NCBI RefSeq assembly: GCF_000287055.2
Contig: NZ_AJYQ02000127.1
Coordinates: 97,249 to 161,248 of the forward strand
Length of the DNA stretch: 64,000 nt
Source: Vibrio genomosp. F10 str. ZF-129
Lineage (GTDB): Bacteria; Pseudomonadota; Gammaproteobacteria; Enterobacterales; Vibrionaceae
Reading direction: 5' to 3'
The notes beneath the pieces were generated by a model. It was not told the origin of the DNA and did not search any database. It saw nothing but the letters and a program-made list of their open reading frames with translations. Of this stretch, positions 17,348 to 26,423 are shown piece by piece; the stretch's first letter is position 1, and every line of letters begins with the position of its first letter. Made by a program: the position numbers and the translations under genes.

Positions 17348-18532
17348 ATGTTTTCACACTTATCCGAACCAACACTGGATCCTATCCTCTCTTTATCTAT
17401 TGCCTACCGTCAAGACGAGCGTCCTGACAAGGTTGATCTTGGCATCGGTGTATACCGAAATAGTCAAGGTGAAACGCCAATTATGGCGGCGATAAAGCAG
17501 GCGCAAGACATCGTAACACAAACACAAAAAACCAAAGCTTATGTAGGCTTAGCGGGTTGTGAAGAGTTTAATCAGTCTATGACCGATTTGCTGTTATCCG
17601 GCACGTCAGCAATGGGAAGAGTGGCGACCATTCAAACGCCAGGTGCGAGCGGTGCACTTAGAATGCTGGGGGACTTAATGAAGCTTGCCCAGCCAGATAC
17701 GACAATTTGGATTTCAAATCCGAGTTATGTTAACCACAAGCCTGTGATGGAAGCTGCTGGGCTTAAAGTGAAATATTACAGCTATTTCAGTGCCGATACC
17801 AAGCAGGTGGATAGCGAAAAAATGCTGAAAGAACTTTCTTTCGCGGGACCAAATGATGTTGTGTTGCTTCATGGCTGTTGCCACAACCCAACGGGTGCTG
17901 ATATTGATTTTTCAGCTTGGCAGGCAATCACAGAGCTCTCGCAGAAGAATGGTTTTATTCCTTTTGTCGATATCGCTTACCAAGGCTTCGGTGATGGCTT
18001 AGAAGAAGACGCAAAAGGTCTTCGCTATATGGCTGACAATGTTGAAGAGATGATGATCACCACTTCATGCTCTAAAAACTTTGGTCTTTACCGTGAGAGA
18101 ACCGGTGCCGCCATCGTGGTTGGTCAGTCTCTAAAAGACGTGACCAATGCGAAAGGTAAGTTGCTGACTCTGGCACGCTCTACTTATACGATGCCACCTG
18201 ACCATGGTGCGGCATTGGTTAAAACTATCTTAAACGACGATCAATTGACTCAAACCTGGAAAGTTGAGCTAAGCGAAATGCAGCAACGTTTACTTAGCCT
18301 GAGAAAAAGCTTGTGTGATGAACTTAGAAATGAACATGATACGGATCATTTTAACTTCATCGAAAGCCATAAAGGGATGTTTACCGTGCTAGGCTTTACC
18401 AGTGACCAGATGTCTACGTTAAGAGAGCAGTTCGGTATCTACGGTGTCGGAGACGGTCGGATCAATATCGCTGGCCTATCTGAAAATCATATTGCGTATG
18501 TGGCTAAGGCCATTGCTACTGTATCAAGATAA
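17348..18532 (+). CDS. aromatic amino acid / aspartate-type aminotransferase
   Basis: Class I PLP-dependent aminotransferase of 394 residues, close to AspC and TyrB. The PLP lysine is Lys243 in TTSCSKNFGLYRERTGA, and the family motifs HGCCHNPTGAD and VDIAYQGFGDGL are intact. The start at 17348 (MFSHLSEPTLDP) gives the usual N terminus; the open frame extends 13 codons further up without a better ribosome binding site. It probably transfers the amino group to 2-oxoglutarate from aspartate or aromatic amino acids. Aromatic versus aspartate preference is not settled by sequence inspection. It stands alone in its own unit. Confidence 0.9.
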   Translation: MFSHLSEPTLDPILSLSIAYRQDERPDKVDLGIGVYRNSQGETPIMAAIKQAQDIVTQTQKTKAYVGLAGCEEFNQSMTDLLLSGTSAMGRVATIQTPGASGALRMLGDLMKLAQPDTTIWISNPSYVNHKPVMEAAGLKVKYYSYFSADTKQVDSEKMLKELSFAGPNDVVLLHGCCHNPTGADIDFSAWQAITELSQKNGFIPFVDIAYQGFGDGLEEDAKGLRYMADNVEEMMITTSCSKNFGLYRERTGAAIVVGQSLKDVTNAKGKLLTLARSTYTMPPDHGAALVKTILNDDQLTQTWKVELSEMQQRLLSLRKSLCDELRNEHDTDHFNFIESHKGMFTVLGFTSDQMSTLREQFGIYGVGDGRINIAGLSENHIAYVAKAIATVSR

Positions 18533-18557
18533 TAATTAGATCAAGATAATAGTTAGG
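18524..18557. repeat. 17-base tandem duplication spanning the aminotransferase stop
   Basis: Units 18524-18540 and 18541-18557 differ at two positions. The first unit contains the last codons and the TAA stop of the aminotransferase gene; the second lies just before the next gene. Confidence 0.85.
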
Positions 18558-18564
18558 TATTTCT

Positions 18565-19227
18565 ATGAAGAAGCAGAATCACTTATTGTTAATGGTTATG
18601 TTAAGTCTTGGGCTCACAGCGTGTTCGACAACCAGTAATGTTGACAAAGAGCCGTTACCTGAACCAGAAAACCCGGTTGAAGTGCCTGTTGTCGAGCCTG
18701 AGACGGACAAGCCTGTTGAGCCTGAAGTAAAACCTGAAGAGCCAGTTGTCGAGCCAGAGCCTAAACCAGCAGAGAAACCAAAACCTCAAGCGAAAAAAAC
18801 AGAAGATGGAAAACTGATTCTTGGTGATCAAGAGTGGGTTTACGTTCCTGGTTTAAAACAAAGCTTCAAAGCTCGCGTGGATACTGGAGCAACAACTTCG
18901 TCAGTAAGTGCTCAAGATATCCTTCAGTTTGAGCGTGACGGAAAAGAGTGGGTGAAGTTTAAGGTAGACATGGGTGACACGCTGAGCAAAGAGATTGCGT
19001 TACCGGTTCAACGTTGGGTTAAAATTAGACAATCAAACAGTGAAGAATCAGAAAAAAGGCCCGTCGTTGTCGCTTGGGTCCAGGTCGGTGATCTCAAAGA
19101 AAAAACAGAGTTTACCTTGTCTGATCGCAACCATATGAAGTTTTCAATTCTATTGGGTCGCAGCTTTTTTAAAGACGTCGCTATTGTTGATGTGAGTAAG
19201 AAATTTGTACAGGACAAATACAAATAG
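18565..19227 (+). CDS. retropepsin-like aspartic protease lipoprotein (PF05618 type)
   Basis: A 220-residue protein. A lipoprotein signal ends in LGLTAC with the acylated Cys at 20. A Pro/Glu/Val/Lys-rich spacer of about 50 residues follows (27-80), a likely stretch across the periplasm. The folded part (about 85-220) has RVDTGATTSS with the aspartyl-protease-like Asp106 and a partner LLGRSFFKDVAIVD, the layout of the RimB/'ATP-dependent zinc protease' family that has a retropepsin fold. The substrate is unknown. The short gap to the aminotransferase gene contains a tandem duplication. A strong convergent terminator follows. Confidence 0.82.
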   Translation: MKKQNHLLLMVMLSLGLTACSTTSNVDKEPLPEPENPVEVPVVEPETDKPVEPEVKPEEPVVEPEPKPAEKPKPQAKKTEDGKLILGDQEWVYVPGLKQSFKARVDTGATTSSVSAQDILQFERDGKEWVKFKVDMGDTLSKEIALPVQRWVKIRQSNSEESEKRPVVVAWVQVGDLKEKTEFTLSDRNHMKFSILLGRSFFKDVAIVDVSKKFVQDKYK

Positions 19228-19259
19228 CTTTACTCAGATTTAGAACTTATAACAATGTA

Positions 19260-19290
19260 ACAAGGGCCATTCACTGAATGGCCCTTGTTT
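19260..19290. terminator. Bidirectional terminator
   Basis: A 13-base-pair stem (19260-19272 with 19276-19288) with a 3-base loop and a short T-run lies between two convergent genes, the lipoprotein gene and sseA. Similar pairing works on both strands. Confidence 0.85.
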
Positions 19291-19327
19291 ATTTACGGCT
19301 CTGGGTACTTACTGCAATGTGGACAAT

Positions 19328-20158
19328 TTAAGGGTGTATTGGAAGATCCTCTCTTTGGCCCCATTCCGTCCATGAGCCATCATAAACCGACATATTTTTA
19401 TAGCCGCATAGCTCACACGCTAGTAATACAATGCAGGCCGTCACACCTGAACCACAGCTAAAAATGTAACGATCTTTGGTGGGATCAATCGACGTTTCAA
19501 GGATCGATTTCAATTGCTCAACGGGCTTGAGTCGCTCTTCATTCATCAATTCCGCAAACGGCTGGCAGATAGAGTTCGGAATATGCCCACTGCGAATACC
19601 TGCTCTAGGCTCTTCTGTTTCAGCGTTAAATCTTGCTCTACCACGAGCATCTACCGTCAGGCTGGCGCTGTTGTTAATTTGAGAAAGAACAGTATCTGCG
19701 GATACAAAATAGTCTGAATTCAGCGTGCCAGAAAAATCACCCGGTTCTTGGGGGGTTGCATAGGATTTGTCGGTTTCATAACCAGCTTGTTTCCATGCGG
19801 TTAGTCCTCCGTCAAGCACATACACGTTTTCGTGCCCCATTGCCTTTAACATTACCCATGCTCGTGGAGAGGCGAAAGTGCCACTGTTGTCATACACAAC
19901 GATGACAGACTCATTATTCATTCCGATTTTCTTTGCGGATTCATTGAACCGATCTTCAGAAGGCATCATATGAGGCAAGGAACTGCTCGGATCGCTAAAG
20001 TCCTTATCATAATCAAATCGCAACGCATTAGGGATTTTATTGATGGTGTCCTTAGCCGTTTCACTTGGGATTTTAAAGTTTATGCTTGCATCTAAGATGA
20101 CCAAATTAGGATTATCTTGTTGTTCCTTGAGCCACTGGGCGGTAACAAGTGGGTGCAT
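19328..20158 (-). CDS. sseA: 3-mercaptopyruvate sulfurtransferase
   Basis: A 276-residue protein with two rhodanese domains; only the second carries the active Cys235. The active loop CGSGVTA is diagnostic of mercaptopyruvate sulfurtransferases (SseA) as opposed to thiosulfate sulfurtransferases, whose loop ends in a basic residue. The enzyme moves sulfur from 3-mercaptopyruvate to an acceptor thiol, producing persulfides. The protein starts MHPLVTAQWLKEQ without a signal peptide, so it is cytoplasmic. The start is preceded by AAGGAG. It is encoded away from the sulfur island at 5449-13226 but could feed the same pool. Confidence 0.93.
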   Translation of the reverse strand: MHPLVTAQWLKEQQDNPNLVILDASINFKIPSETAKDTINKIPNALRFDYDKDFSDPSSSLPHMMPSEDRFNESAKKIGMNNESVIVVYDNSGTFASPRAWVMLKAMGHENVYVLDGGLTAWKQAGYETDKSYATPQEPGDFSGTLNSDYFVSADTVLSQINNSASLTVDARGRARFNAETEEPRAGIRSGHIPNSICQPFAELMNEERLKPVEQLKSILETSIDPTKDRYIFSCGSGVTACIVLLACELCGYKNMSVYDGSWTEWGQREDLPIHP

Positions 20159-20192
20159 TATTACTCCTTATATTCGATTTCCACGTGCAAAA

Positions 20193-20579
20193 TCAGCATG
20201 AAATAAACTGAAAATGGGTGGCAGTGCTAAGTTTACTGGTATTGGCTTTCAGTAAGACAGACGTCCCTAGCTTACATTGAACGGAGCCGCCTATACTGAC
20301 TCGAAAAACACCGGCATCGGGAACATCAACGATTAAGTAATGCCTCTGGCCATCTAGAGACTGAATCATCGACTGATCGGTGATGGTGCCTTGTATCTGA
20401 ATACTGTCTGAATCATCAGGTAGAAAATACGTGACTAGCAACAATATAAACGTGGCAATCAACAGAGCTGCAATGTAAGTCTTTGGTTTATCCATCCAAA
20501 ATAACCATTGGGAACGAGCATTCAGAAAGAGTTTACCGTGTCTATTGCCTGAATGCTCGGAGCTAGCTACCAAATCCAA
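20193..20579 (-). CDS. uncharacterised single-pass membrane protein
   Basis: A 128-residue protein of no family I recognise. One clear transmembrane helix lies near 36-53 (IAALLIATFILLLVTYF), followed by a soluble domain of about 75 residues ending in Cys that is rich in beta-strand-forming residues. Its start overlaps the end of the upstream lipoprotein gene by 13 bases, so it is translated with it. An internal ATG at residue 29 would remove the N-terminal tail and cannot be excluded. It is the last gene of a cluster with a LruC-type secreted protein, which suggests an envelope role. Confidence 0.65.
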   Translation of the reverse strand: MDLVASSEHSGNRHGKLFLNARSQWLFWMDKPKTYIAALLIATFILLLVTYFLPDDSDSIQIQGTITDQSMIQSLDGQRHYLIVDVPDAGVFRVSIGGSVQCKLGTSVLLKANTSKLSTATHFQFISC

Positions 20580-21052
20580 CTATTTTGTGAGGGCGTGAAT
20601 TGATATTGGATGGGGTCGCTTCCATCATAGAACCATATTTCAGCTAACACCGATGATTGCGAGTCAGAGATAATAAACTCGAGTGCAGCTTTCCCGTTAT
20701 CTAATGATGATGACGTAATACGACTGTTAAAGTTGGGGACGAAACTACCATCTTGCAGGGGCACGTAGTTTCCGTAAATTGACACATAAGCGCGTTGTGT
20801 CGAGTAGCCGCTGATATCAACGTCAAACGTGTATTCTACAACAGGATTAAAACTGAACCCATCTGGGATCGAAAGATCTTGTGTTGTCCGTTGGACTGCT
20901 AGGGTGTTTTCTATAAAGCCAGCGGATCCTGCCGATTCACCTTGCTCTTCCGTCGTGATGGTTTTGTTAGTAGGAGGGCTGCCCCCATCACCTCCGCCAC
21001 CGCAGGCAAGAAGAAAGAATGAGAGAGATAAAGTGATCCATTTAATATCCAT
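20567..21052 (-). CDS. uncharacterised lipoprotein with Gly-rich N terminus
   Basis: A 161-residue protein with a lipoprotein signal (LSFFLLACGGGGDGGS, acylated Cys at 17). The rest looks like one beta-rich domain (about 50-161) with strands such as PVVEYTFDVDISGY and AALEFIISDSQSSVLAEIW. I know no named family for it. It lies 5 bases downstream of the LruC-type gene and overlaps the next gene, so all three are probably one operon. It may be an envelope partner of the large secreted protein, but this is inferred only from context. Confidence 0.7.
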   Translation of the reverse strand: MDIKWITLSLSFFLLACGGGGDGGSPPTNKTITTEEQGESAGSAGFIENTLAVQRTTQDLSIPDGFSFNPVVEYTFDVDISGYSTQRAYVSIYGNYVPLQDGSFVPNFNSRITSSSLDNGKAALEFIISDSQSSVLAEIWFYDGSDPIQYQFTPSQNSWIW

Positions 21053-21057
21053 AGTCT

Positions 21058-23169
21058 TTACTCCTGTGGTTGGAAGAAACGATTAGAGGATGCCTTGTTT
21101 TCTAAGTACCAATTCTGGCTTTGTTGTCCCGCTGATTCTGCATAGGCTGCAAATTCAGGGTAGGTGAGCACCAAATCTACCCGTTCTTGTGGCCATTTCC
21201 ACTCATCGGTTATCAGTAGAGCCCAAGGTAGATTGCCGGCCGTTTTAAAGAAACGAGTGGCGCTGGGATCACTGCTATCAATGCCTCTTGCGTAAAGTGA
21301 TTCGTCAAACTGCTCGGTCGGTGCTTGATCCGCTAGGTGGACTTCCCATTTTCGGCCCGGTTGAAAGGTGACGCCTTCGCCATGGTACGAGTTAGGAGTG
21401 GCAAAAATAAAGGGGTCGTAGGGCATCGCCATTAATCCAGAGGTGTCTGCGGAATCTGTCGTTGTAATATCCAGACTGAACGAAAATTTGAGAGACTCCT
21501 GACACGTTTGTTCTGTTCTGTAATAGCTGCAACTTTCTGATCGCACCACCGACATGTCATCAGAAACAATAAAAATTGCTTCTTCAGATATTGCTTCCAA
21601 ACCATTGGTTGGTTGAACAACGCCATTGTGCGTCATGGTTGTTAGCGCTTCATCAATGTCAGTGCGATTAATCCCAGCCAGTCGGATTGCAAAACCATTG
21701 CGGTAGTCTGCGCCGTAGGCTGCAACATAGCCTTCAATTTTTGAGCGAGACACTTTTCCATCTTGCAGTGTTTCTGTTACGCGGTAACGAACAACAAGGT
21801 CATTCATGTCGTAGTCGGCGGTGTAAGGCCAATTGTCTTCAAAAGCGACGGTAGCATAGCCCGATTCGCTAGGGTAATGGCGTATCGCAATACCATCTTT
21901 GGTGATGAGAATGGGGTGATCTTCGACTTCCCCTTTTTGCGCTCCGCCCACGTGTTCAATTCCAGTCTGGTCGCTAAAGCGAAAACGGCTCCATGTTGAT
22001 CCCATGGTTGCATCATTGGGTACTGACAGAATCAGAGCATTCGTTCCTTGAGACAGTATCGTGTCTGAAAAAACCTTTTCTCCCTCATCTGTAAAGTCGC
22101 CATCTTTGTTCCAGTCTATCCACGCTGAAAGGTAACCGGTGGTGGATGCTTGCACCGACACTAGGGCATTCATACCCGCTTCAATGGCCGTAACGAATCC
22201 GACGCCATCTTCATCTTGTCGACCGGCTTTGTTATCATCCAATGGTGCCAAAAGGCCATCACCTTCTCCATCAGGAGCAACCAAGCCAAGGTAATAACCA
22301 GACCCAATACCGTGTCTAGGGCCATTTGAATCGAGGAGTGTGGAATAACTGTCAGGCGCATCGCCAAAGTCGATGGTAGAGTCTTCATCAATAACCGGTG
22401 CATTGGCACAGCGTGCACCGTCATTTTGTCCTGATGCCGGGCCATTGGCAAATAGGGCTGCTGCAATCGTTTCATCGGTCATGTTGTCAGGATCAGAAAG
22501 ATCGATTCGAAAGATCGCCCCGTCGGAATTACGCGCAATGTAGTAATAGCCATTGACATCAAAGTATCCGGCGCCAAAAGTACCGGTGACCCCGACATTC
22601 CCGAGCCGAGTTTCACCGCCCACCTCGGTATCAAATTCAAACAAATTTCCGGTGGAATTATCAACGCCATACAGTTTCCCGTTACTCGGGTGAAAGGCGA
22701 AGTCGGTTAAGTTTACCGTTGCTGTCTCGGTTATCAGTTCGAGGGTTAGCTGCGCGGAAGGATCAGAGTCGAGCGGAGACAAATCTATTTTGAATAGCCC
22801 TTCATTTTTTCGATAGAGGTAAAACACATGGTTATAGACATCACCGACGTAGAAAGTATGAATAGGTAAACCAGACACATTGAGCGTTTCAGATTGAAAA
22901 TTTTGCCCTAAGCGAACCACTTGTTTGTAAGTCGTATCATACCCATAGATATAACGATCATCATAATCGAAACCGACGGCATTGATGTTTCCCACCGTCC
23001 CGGTATTTGCTTGCAATAAGTTGGTTTCACCTGTGACCAGGTTGACGCCATAGACTTGAACAGGCTTCGATTGGAACAGATAAGCTTCACTTGGGCAGGT
23101 ATCAAATGGGGCAGAAATCGCCGCCAGCGGGGTCAAACACAAAACGATTATCGATATAAGCCGATGCAT
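21058..23169 (-). CDS. LruC-domain secreted protein with GEVED domain
   Basis: A large exported protein of 703 residues. The start at 23169 is chosen because AAGGAGATACCT precedes that ATG; the open frame runs seven codons further. A signal peptide (1-20, ending AISA) leads to an N-terminal region of repeated beta strands that resembles a six-bladed propeller (about 30-240), a GEVED-type domain opening with DFGDAPDSY near 265 and closing with GEVEDHP, and a C-terminal LruC/DUF4842-type domain from about 440 (ATVAFEDNWPYTADYDMND). Acidic Asp-rich loops (DWNKDGDFTDEGE) suggest calcium binding. Probably cell-surface or extracellular; function unknown. It leads a three-gene operon. Confidence 0.82.
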   Translation of the reverse strand: MHRLISIIVLCLTPLAAISAPFDTCPSEAYLFQSKPVQVYGVNLVTGETNLLQANTGTVGNINAVGFDYDDRYIYGYDTTYKQVVRLGQNFQSETLNVSGLPIHTFYVGDVYNHVFYLYRKNEGLFKIDLSPLDSDPSAQLTLELITETATVNLTDFAFHPSNGKLYGVDNSTGNLFEFDTEVGGETRLGNVGVTGTFGAGYFDVNGYYYIARNSDGAIFRIDLSDPDNMTDETIAAALFANGPASGQNDGARCANAPVIDEDSTIDFGDAPDSYSTLLDSNGPRHGIGSGYYLGLVAPDGEGDGLLAPLDDNKAGRQDEDGVGFVTAIEAGMNALVSVQASTTGYLSAWIDWNKDGDFTDEGEKVFSDTILSQGTNALILSVPNDATMGSTWSRFRFSDQTGIEHVGGAQKGEVEDHPILITKDGIAIRHYPSESGYATVAFEDNWPYTADYDMNDLVVRYRVTETLQDGKVSRSKIEGYVAAYGADYRNGFAIRLAGINRTDIDEALTTMTHNGVVQPTNGLEAISEEAIFIVSDDMSVVRSESCSYYRTEQTCQESLKFSFSLDITTTDSADTSGLMAMPYDPFIFATPNSYHGEGVTFQPGRKWEVHLADQAPTEQFDESLYARGIDSSDPSATRFFKTAGNLPWALLITDEWKWPQERVDLVLTYPEFAAYAESAGQQSQNWYLENKASSNRFFQPQE

Positions 23170-23304
23170 AGGTATCTCCTTGTCACTCACGCTCAGTTAT
23201 TGAGGTAATACCATTACAAGGAGTATGCCAGTAATTTAATCCATATAATTCAATGTATTAAGTTGTGGACTAGCAAAATGAGTCAGATTGACTGTCAAAA
23301 CAAG

Positions 23305-23324
23305 AACCGGCAGATAAGCCGGTT
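23305..23324 (-). terminator. Hairpin after moeB
   Basis: AACCGGC (23305-23311) and GCCGGTT (23318-23324) pair around six bases; on the minus strand the stem is followed by CTTGTTTTG. It sits about 40 bases past the moeB stop and should end the moeA-moeB transcript. Confidence 0.75.
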
Positions 23325-23362
23325 TTCATAATGAGAAATGATTGGGTCTGCTGGGGTTTATC

Positions 23363-24112
23363 TCAAGAGCAGGTCGGGCAGTGGGGCAATTTTGATAATT
23401 TCATTTCACGCCAGTTCATGGTGAGAGCATCTAAAATAAGGACCTTTCCTGCAAGGGGAGTGCCGTAATGAGCAATGACTTTGATCGCTTCCATGGCTTG
23501 AACAGCACCAATGATACCAACAACAGGAGCCATGACACCGGCTTCCACACATGTTAATGCGCCGCTACCGAAAAGAGCGCTTAAACATTGGTAGCAAGGG
23601 TGTTCATCATTTTGGAACGTGAATACGCTAACTTGACCTTCCATACGAATCGCTGCCCCAGATACGAGCGGGGTTTTTGTTGCGTAACAAAGCCGATTAA
23701 GCTGATCTCGAGTCGCTACATTATCTGATCCATCAAGAACAAGTGTATGCTGACGAATCAAATCGTTGAGTGTTTCATCATCTAGACGCTGTTCAATAAT
23801 CCCGACCTCTAGATGTGGGTTGAGCTTCAATAAAGATGATCGAGCTGATTCTACTTTAGCGACCCCAATATCGTCGTCGCTATGCAACACTTGCCGCTGT
23901 AAATTTGACAGTTCGACCACATCATCATCGATCAGTGTCAGTTTACCAATGCCCGCTGTTGCCAAATATTGACTGGCCGCACAGCCTAAACCACCCGCAC
24001 CTAGTATCAGTACAGAACTTTGCTTCAAGGCTTCTTGGCCTTCGAAATCAAATTGTTTAAGTATAATTTGTCGATTGTAACGCAACATTTCAGCGTCAGA
24101 TAAAATATCCAA
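23363..24112 (-). CDS. moeB: molybdopterin-synthase adenylyltransferase
   Basis: An E1-like enzyme of 249 residues that adenylates the C terminus of MoaD so that sulfur can be loaded for molybdopterin synthesis. The nucleotide loop is LGAGGLGCAASQYLA (about 36-50), with the ATP-binding Asp/Arg/Lys region DDDVVELSNLQRQ. A structural zinc site is formed by CYQC and the C-terminal CPTC. It has no rhodanese domain, as expected for proteobacterial MoeB. It could be ThiF by similarity, but it lies 9 bases after moeA in the same orientation, and the moeA-moeB pair is standard. Confidence 0.95.
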   Translation of the reverse strand: MDILSDAEMLRYNRQIILKQFDFEGQEALKQSSVLILGAGGLGCAASQYLATAGIGKLTLIDDDVVELSNLQRQVLHSDDDIGVAKVESARSSLLKLNPHLEVGIIEQRLDDETLNDLIRQHTLVLDGSDNVATRDQLNRLCYATKTPLVSGAAIRMEGQVSVFTFQNDEHPCYQCLSALFGSGALTCVEAGVMAPVVGIIGAVQAMEAIKVIAHYGTPLAGKVLILDALTMNWREMKLSKLPHCPTCS

Positions 24113-24121
24113 GACCAGTCC

Positions 24122-25357
24122 TTAATACAATGTTGAGTTAAATAGCTGAATCTGTACCGTTTCACCCACTTCAACACGGCCACGTTCGCGTTCCAATACG
24201 ACAAAGCAATTGGACAAGCTCATCGAACGAAACGCCCCTGAGCTCTGATTACCGGTGGTTTCAACCACGAACTTTCCATTTTCCAAGTGATAAACGCCAC
24301 GTTGGTAGTCGGTACGCCCTGGACTTTTTTTGAAGGCGGTTTTTGTGATGGCGGGAATCGATTCAGGAGATTGCCACTGAGTGTGTCCTGCAAGTTTAGC
24401 CAGCATGGGCTGAACCAGAACGTACATGGTGAGCATCGCTGATACCGGGTTGCCAGGTAGCCCACAGAACCAAGCATTTTCTAACGCACCAAACGCAAAC
24501 GGTTTACCTGGTTTAATGGCGAGTTTCCAGAAACCGATTTCCCCCAGCTCTTCTAAAATGTCTTTTGTGTAATCCGCCTCGCCAACGCTTACGCCTCCAG
24601 AAGTCACGACAACATCAGACATAGATTGGGCTTGTTCAAAGGTCGCTTTTAACGTTGTTTGGCAATCAGGAATGATGCCCAAATCAATCGCTTCACAGCC
24701 AAAATTTTCAATAAGTGGCTTGATGCCATAGCGGTTACTGTCGTATATCTGGCCATCTTCTAATGGCTCACCTAGCGATTTAAGTTCATCGCCGGTTGAA
24801 AAAAATGCGACTTTAGGCTTTCGCACAACAAGAATGTGACTAACACCGAGAGAGGCAATCATAGGAATATCACGTGGCGTAAGACGGGCACCTTTTTCGA
24901 GAACGATATCACCCTCACGAATATCATCACCGAGTGGGCGAATATTGTTCTGAGGCGCAATAGCGGTTTGATTGATCACAATGCCTTGCTCAGAGGCTTC
25001 AGTGTTTTCTTGCATGACCACCGCATCGCAACCTTCAGGTATTTTTGCGCCTGTCATAATTCGAATACAAGTTCCAGGTGGCCAATCCCCCTCAAAAGGC
25101 AAACCTGCAAAAGATTTACCCGCTAAGGGTAGGACATTGGTCGACTCTAAATCTGATAGTCGAAGTGCGTAGCCATCCATCGCAGAATTATCAAACGGAG
25201 GAACAAAAATGGGAGACAATACATCTTCAGCAAGAACAAAGCCCAGAGCGTCTGCAAGAGGAAGTCGCAGCGTTGTTTGAATTGGTTTAATGCGAGAAAG
25301 CATAGAGTTCATGGCATCTTCAAGAGGCATTAAGCCCGGAGCGTCACAGCAGCCCAT
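24122..25357 (-). CDS. moeA: molybdopterin molybdenumtransferase
   Basis: A 411-residue enzyme that inserts molybdate into adenylylated molybdopterin to give molybdenum cofactor. Family landmarks are PPFDNSAMDGYALR (about 49-62), RIMTGAKIPEGCDAVVMQE, FFSTGDELKSLGEPLEDGQIYDSN, VVTSGGVSVGEADYTK and FGALENAWFCGLPGNPVSAM. The length and domain order are normal. It is the first gene of the moeA-moeB operon and diverges from folE across a 150-base region. I saw no Moco riboswitch there. Confidence 0.95.
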   Translation of the reverse strand: MGCCDAPGLMPLEDAMNSMLSRIKPIQTTLRLPLADALGFVLAEDVLSPIFVPPFDNSAMDGYALRLSDLESTNVLPLAGKSFAGLPFEGDWPPGTCIRIMTGAKIPEGCDAVVMQENTEASEQGIVINQTAIAPQNNIRPLGDDIREGDIVLEKGARLTPRDIPMIASLGVSHILVVRKPKVAFFSTGDELKSLGEPLEDGQIYDSNRYGIKPLIENFGCEAIDLGIIPDCQTTLKATFEQAQSMSDVVVTSGGVSVGEADYTKDILEELGEIGFWKLAIKPGKPFAFGALENAWFCGLPGNPVSAMLTMYVLVQPMLAKLAGHTQWQSPESIPAITKTAFKKSPGRTDYQRGVYHLENGKFVVETTGNQSSGAFRSMSLSNCFVVLERERGRVEVGETVQIQLFNSTLY

Positions 25358-25510
25358 CTAATTATCCTATTTATCGTATTGTTAGTCATAAACCTTATCA
25401 TAGAATAACCAGTATCTATAACGGCTAGAGACAAATTATGAGTAGTCATTATTTCTAATTACGCGTATCCTTGTCAGCCATCCAAAAGGGGTAAATTGAG
25501 AGGAAACGGA

Positions 25511-26164
25511 ATGTCAGATCTGAGCGAATCCGCAAAGTTAGTAAAAGATGCGCTAGAAAGCCGTGGATTAGAAACGCCAATGCGTCCTAACCAGGTCAGT
25601 CGTGAAGAAAAGAAAGAGAAGATTGAGCACCACATGCGTGAGATTTTATCGCTTCTCGAACTTGATTTGACCGATGACAGCCTAGAAGAAACCCCTCATC
25701 GCATCGCAAAGATGTACGTAGATGAAGTGTTCTCTGGCCTTGATTATTCCAATTTCCCAAAAATCACGGTCATTGAAAATAAAATGAACGTGAGTGAAAT
25801 GGTACGAGTCAAAGACATTACCGTGACCAGTACTTGTGAGCACCATTTGGTGACCATTGATGGTAAAGCTGCGGTTGCATATATTCCACGAGGAAAGATC
25901 ATTGGCTTGTCGAAGATCAATCGTATTGTTCGCTTCTTCGCACAACGTCCACAGGTTCAAGAACGCATGACTCAACAAATATTAGTGGCACTGCAAACGC
26001 TACTAGAGTCTGATGATGTGGCTGTCACTATTGATGCCGTGCATTATTGCGTGAAATCTCGCGGTGTGATGGATGCGACAAGTTCAACCACAACAACCGC
26101 TCTAGGTGGAATATTCAAGACCATTCCAGCGACTCGCCATGAGTTTTTACATGGACTTAGATAG
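25511..26164 (+). CDS. folE: GTP cyclohydrolase I
   Basis: A 217-residue enzyme that converts GTP to dihydroneopterin triphosphate, the first step of folate synthesis. The ATG at 25511 follows GAGAGGAAACGGA; an upstream in-frame TTG lies before that site and is not preferred. Zinc ligands are visible in TSTCEHHLV and in [11 protein letters not shown], which also carries the conserved VKSRG. The set [36 protein letters not shown] and [12 protein letters not shown] confirms the type IA enzyme. An intrinsic terminator lies about 20 bases downstream. Confidence 0.97.
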   Translation: MSDLSESAKLVKDALESRGLETPMRPNQVSREEKKEKIEHHMREILSLLELDLTDDSLEETPHRIAKMYVDEVFSGLDYSNFPKITVIENKMNVSEMVRVKDITVTSTCEHHLVTIDGKAAVAYIPRGKIIGLSKINRIVRFFAQRPQVQERMTQQILVALQTLLESDDVAVTIDAVHYCVKSRGVMDATSSTTTTALGGIFKTIPATRHEFLHGLR

Positions 26165-26185
26165 CGGGAACAACGAGTTAAACAT

Positions 26186-26207
26186 CGCCTCTTTTTAGAG
26201 GCGTTTT
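26186..26207 (+). terminator. Intrinsic terminator after folE
   Basis: CGCCTCT (26186-26192) pairs with AGAGGCG (26197-26203) around TTTT and is followed by four T. Confidence 0.88.
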
Positions 26208-26423
26208 ACGTTCTATGCTTTCAGTATTAGCGTTTTATGCATTAACAATTTTCGTTCGAAATTTTAGAATTCACGCTCTAAATTTTGACCAGTAGCAACA
26301 CATAATATTCGCAGCTCTCAACATTCAACTATTGAATGAACTGTTAACACCAAATTAATCGGGCAATATTCAAATAAATAGGCATAATACGCCTCATTAT
26401 TGAGCGCCTTATAGGACACTACC

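Noticed and set aside
25358..25510. Moco riboswitch between moeA and folE
   Set aside because: The 150 bases are AT-rich and show none of the long GC stems of that riboswitch.
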